The translations under genes were made by a program, and so were the position numbers. Below the pieces are notes generated by a model that saw nothing but the letters and a program-made list of their open reading frames with translations, did no database searches and was not told the DNA's origin. This document shows positions 61,216 through 64,000 of a stretch of DNA of 64,000 bases, in pieces. Numbering within the stretch: position 1 is the stretch's first letter; each line of letters begins with the position of its first letter. Source of the stretch: Lysinibacillus sp. SGAir0095 (GTDB lineage: Bacteria > Bacillota > Bacilli > Bacillales_A > Planococcaceae); assembly GCF_005491425.1 (NCBI RefSeq), contig NZ_CP028083.1:2814001-2878000 (forward strand). The letters run 5' to 3'.

Positions 61216-62360
61216 TGTTTTTTATCTCCTTTTAACTCTTTCATCACATCGGTGAAGGCTTTTTTAAATTCAAGAATATCCTCGTCTGTATTTAAAGCTC
61301 CAAAGCTTAGACGGATGACTCCCTTTTTGTAATTCGAATGTATATCTAACGCTTCTACTACGTGACTTGTTTTCTTCTGCTTGGAGGAACAAGCACTGGA
61401 AGTTGAAACAATAATTCCTCTTTTTTGAAGCGCATTTATTAAAATTTCACCCTTTAAATCTTTTACACTAAAAGACAGGATATGTGCAGCACCTGTTTTT
61501 TTTGAAAGTAGGTGAATATTATCACCAAATTCAGCTAAAAATTGTAATAAATCATTATGCCATTTTCGATATTTTTCAGTTGACTGTTCCATCGCTTCAA
61601 TAGCCATTCGTGCAGCTTTTGCAAGCGCAGCTGCTTGAGGTACTGCAACGGTACCACTTCGCAATCCATGTTCTTGTCCCCCACCTAAAAGAAGTGGGAT
61701 AATATTCATTTTTTTACGGAAGGCAATAATTCCCGACCCCTTTAAACCATGAATTTTATGCCCAGAAATCGATATAATATCAGGTCCACCGTCGCCATTA
61801 AAAAATATAGGTAATTTTCCAAAGCTTTGCACAGCATCAACATGAAAAGTGGCACGGCTATTTTCATGGATAATTTTCGCTGCTTCTTCAATTGGTTGGA
61901 TTGCACCTATCTCGTTGTTCACATGCATAATGCTTACAAGAACTGTTTCTTTTCTTAGCTTAGCTTGAAGCTCCTGCAAAGAAATTACTCCATTTTCATC
62001 GACTTTCAGATAATCAACTTCAAATCCTTCGTTTTGCAGAGATTTTACCGCCTCTAAGATTGATGGATGTTCAATCTCTGTAGTGATGATATGTTTTCCT
62101 TTATGAGTATTTGCTTTAGGAACACCGAATATCGCAAAATTGTTGGATTCGGTTCCACCCGCTGTAAACAATACAAATTGTTCTTCAGTATGAAGAAGAT
62201 CTGCAATCTGACTTCTTGCTCGATCCAATAAAGTGTTTGCTTCTACACCAGCTTCATGAATTGAAGAAGGATTGGCGTAGAAAGATTCATTTACCTGTAT
62301 AAATGTATTTAAAACCTCTTTATGTGGTTTAGTTGTGGCGCTGTTATCAAAATAAATCAT
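61212..62360 (-). CDS. Cysteine desulfurase, NifS/IscS type (NifZ of B. subtilis)
   Basis: The 382-residue PLP enzyme removes sulfur from cysteine and passes it as persulfide to ThiI. It has the PLP lysine K202 in SISGHKIHG, TAGGTESNNFAIFG, and the catalytic C324 in STSSACSSKQ. It corresponds to B. subtilis NifZ, a dedicated partner of ThiI. The start at 62360 follows AGGTAGGAT. It lies directly upstream of and overlapping thiI. braB, which follows in B. subtilis, is absent. Confidence 0.95.
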   Translation of the reverse strand: MIYFDNSATTKPHKEVLNTFIQVNESFYANPSSIHEAGVEANTLLDRARSQIADLLHTEEQFVLFTAGGTESNNFAIFGVPKANTHKGKHIITTEIEHPSILEAVKSLQNEGFEVDYLKVDENGVISLQELQAKLRKETVLVSIMHVNNEIGAIQPIEEAAKIIHENSRATFHVDAVQSFGKLPIFFNGDGGPDIISISGHKIHGLKGSGIIAFRKKMNIIPLLLGGGQEHGLRSGTVAVPQAAALAKAARMAIEAMEQSTEKYRKWHNDLLQFLAEFGDNIHLLSKKTGAAHILSFSVKDLKGEILINALQKRGIIVSTSSACSSKQKKTSHVVEALDIHSNYKKGVIRLSFGALNTDEDILEFKKAFTDVMKELKGDKKQ

Positions 62361-62429
62361 TTTAAATCCTACCTTCTTTTCTTACAATTAGAAATTTTAG
62401 ATTCCTTTTTCCAATTCATTTAAATTCGA

Positions 62430-62466
62430 TAAGAAAGCCACCAACACAAAAGTGCGGTGGCTTCTT
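62430..62466 (-). terminator. Terminator of ezrA
   Basis: Arms AAGCCACC (62435-62442) and GGTGGCTT (62456-62463), extended inside by CACA/GTG pairing, with T-rich minus-strand end, downstream of the ezrA stop. Confidence 0.8.
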
Positions 62467-62498
62467 CTATTAATTATAACGCTCTTGTCAAGTGATGT

Positions 62499-64000
62499 TT
62501 AATAGTGAGATTTCTCATATAATTCATCTTGTACAAGCTCTTCTATCCGCTTAATTGCCCCTGGTTCTGCCAATTCTACAGCAGCCGCTGCATCTTCTAA
62601 AGCTTTTATGTAACGGTATTGATGGAATGCATGTTCTGATTCAAGTAAGAGATCATTTACTTTTGGGTTTGTCCCTCGATAACGATTACCATATTGAATG
62701 ATTCTTTCGATTAACATAACATTTTCAACCATTTCTTGAGCGTGCTTACTTACTTCTTGGATACATTTTTCAGCATTTTCTATGTTACTTTGAACACGAT
62801 TCATATTTAGCGGTATATCTTGTAAGCTTTGCATTACAATATAAATTTGTTCTTCAGCTTCTTCAATGCGAGCATCCATTTCTTCAGGAATACCAGGGAT
62901 ATTCGCTTTGTTTAACTGACGGTCAGTTTCTTGTAATATGCGTTTTAAAGAATCCAGCTTTGCACGGGCTTTATTTTCATCAATGCGTAAATTTTTCAAA
63001 CGATTAGAGAACTGCTCCTGTTCGTCTTTTATACGATCAATTTCTTCACTGATTTCAAATAGCTCTTCTTGCAAACTTGAATAAGCTGATTTTTCATCTT
63101 TTACACGCGTAACCAGAAGTTCAAAACGTTTTTGGATAACTTCGAGTTGTTTGAGACCTAATCTTGGAATCTCCGCTTCATTTTCTGGTAAATGATAGCT
63201 GCTTTGAACGTAAACTGCTTCGTTACTAATTTCTTTTGTGACTTTAACTACTTCATTTAACGTTTGGAATGTATCATCGCAATTTTTATCAACATAATTT
63301 CTTGCAATAACTTCTTTTTCTAGTAGGTCATAATAGTTCTCAATCTCTTCAATTACTTCAGTAAGTCTTGGAGCTACGGAATCTACATCTAAATCTGCTA
63401 ATTTCGATTTTAATGTTTCTAGCTCTTCTTCAAGATGGTCTAAGTACTTGGTTAACTCTAAATGATTTAAGTAATAAGATTGCTCTTCCATTTCACGTTG
63501 ACCATTTCGCAACTCATGTATAGCAGCAGGTATTTTTGTTTGAATTTCTGAAAGCAACGTCGGGACTTCCGATAATAAATGATAAATTATTTGAGATTCA
63601 CTATTTAAACCTAAAACTATTTCTCTTGCTTGTAAGTAATTCCCATCTACTGTTAACTCATCGAACTCTTCAAATTTTGGTACAAACTGTTCAACCTTTT
63701 TTTCTAATTCTGATAAAGCCGGACCAAATGAATACTGATGAGCAAGTAAGGTTTTTCTTGCTGAACGATAATGTTCTTTAATTTGTTCAATTTCAATGCG
63801 ATTTTTTTCTTCACTACCGATTAACTCTTCCAATTCAGAGATAATTTGATTTTTACTTTTTTCACATTTAGCAATATATTCCTCAATCGCCAGTTCAACA
63901 TTGGTAGCTTTTTTAAATTTGAAACGATCAATGTATTCTTCCGCATCAAAAAGCATAGAATCTATTTTGATAACGTGGACATCTATAACTTCTGTCCAAA
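62499..64000 (-). CDS. ezrA: Septation ring formation regulator EzrA, C-terminal part (window edge)
   Basis: EzrA is a membrane-anchored spectrin-like protein that prevents extra FtsZ rings and takes part in division. About 500 residues of its C-terminal part are visible, almost entirely long coiled coils with heptad-like E, L and K patterns. The DAEEYIDRFKFKKA segment and the C-terminal YRGTNPKVNDLLLESEHAFHQYRYIKALEDAAAAVE are characteristic. The internal ATG at 63956 is not the start: the frame stays open to the window edge (WTEVIDVHVIKIDS precedes it), and the N-terminal membrane helix lies outside. Confidence 0.95.
   Translation of the reverse strand, partial: WTEVIDVHVIKIDSMLFDAEEYIDRFKFKKATNVELAIEEYIAKCEKSKNQIISELEELIGSEEKNRIEIEQIKEHYRSARKTLLAHQYSFGPALSELEKKVEQFVPKFEEFDELTVDGNYLQAREIVLGLNSESQIIYHLLSEVPTLLSEIQTKIPAAIHELRNGQREMEEQSYYLNHLELTKYLDHLEEELETLKSKLADLDVDSVAPRLTEVIEEIENYYDLLEKEVIARNYVDKNCDDTFQTLNEVVKVTKEISNEAVYVQSSYHLPENEAEIPRLGLKQLEVIQKRFELLVTRVKDEKSAYSSLQEELFEISEEIDRIKDEQEQFSNRLKNLRIDENKARAKLDSLKRILQETDRQLNKANIPGIPEEMDARIEEAEEQIYIVMQSLQDIPLNMNRVQSNIENAEKCIQEVSKHAQEMVENVMLIERIIQYGNRYRGTNPKVNDLLLESEHAFHQYRYIKALEDAAAAVELAEPGAIKRIEELVQDELYEKSHY

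Noticed and set aside
63954-63956. ATG as the start of ezrA
   Set aside because: The frame continues upstream to the window edge with EzrA-like sequence, so it is an internal methionine.

Overview
The window is about 64 kb of an AT-rich Firmicutes chromosome, from an endospore former of the Bacillaceae/Planococcaceae (Lysinibacillus, Solibacillus, Ureibacillus or a relative). Evidence is the gene order, which follows the Bacillus subtilis thrS-to-ezrA segment (thrS, dnaI, dnaB, nrdR, gapB, coaE, mutM, polA, phoR, phoP, mdh, icd, citZ, pyk, pfkA, accA, accD, dnaE, nrnA, ytpI, ytoI, ytkL, ald, ytxK, tpx, yteJ, sppA, acyl-CoA synthetase, ssp, thiI, cysteine desulfurase, ezrA), two alpha/beta-type spore SASP genes, and strong Shine-Dalgarno sites with frequent TTG and GTG starts. 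Genus assignment is inference from synteny and protein recall, not from a search. Nearly all genes are on the minus strand. Several B. subtilis neighbours are missing at their expected places (ytxC, speD, ytaF, malic enzyme ytsJ, ackA).

Layout. 1-800: start of thrS with a threonine T-box leader and, unusually, three 119-bp structured tandem repeats between the T-box terminator and the thrS start. 0.8-9.4 kb: replication initiation and ribonucleotide reductase control (dnaI, dnaB, nrdR), gluconeogenic gapB, then coaE-mutM-polA. 9.5-22.8 kb: an accessory block inserted between polA and phoR, holding a membrane protein of unknown function, a sugar-type ABC importer, two ADP-ribosylglycohydrolase-family proteins (one with an extra C-terminal lectin-like region), an AtuA/DUF4387 pair, a ribokinase, a divergent UgpC/MsmX-type ATPase, and hflKC. 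23-33 kb: phoPR, a MaoC-like protein, the TCA operon citZ-icd-mdh, an AI-2E-family membrane protein, fxsA, and pyk-pfkA. 34.4-37 kb: a FadR-like regulator with accD-accA, preceded by a TGGTC-n-GACCA palindrome. 37-45.3 kb: dnaE, nrnA, ytpI, ytoI, ytkL and an M24 peptidase. 45.5-50.1 kb: a complete branched-chain amino acid ABC importer operon with a CodY-like box. 50.3-57.5 kb: ald, a UspA protein, ytxK, tpx, yteJ, sppA and an acyl-CoA synthetase. 57.8-59.9 kb: two near-identical ssp genes separated by an intact ISL3-family insertion sequence with an 8-bp target duplication. 60-64 kb: thiI, its cysteine desulfurase, and the 3' part of ezrA.

How the parts fit. The most distinctive unit is the accessory operon at 10.1-19.4 kb with the divergent ATPase gene. 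It encodes all components of a CUT1-type importer, two candidate ribosyl-bond hydrolases and a ribose kinase, plus the AtuA/DUF4387 pair, and carries a consensus CcpA (cre) site. It looks like an uptake and degradation route for a ribosylated compound whose identity cannot be read from sequence. Catabolite control also appears at citZ (a cre-like site on the predicted transcription start) and upstream of the universal stress protein gene. No tRNA, rRNA, CRISPR array or prophage was seen.
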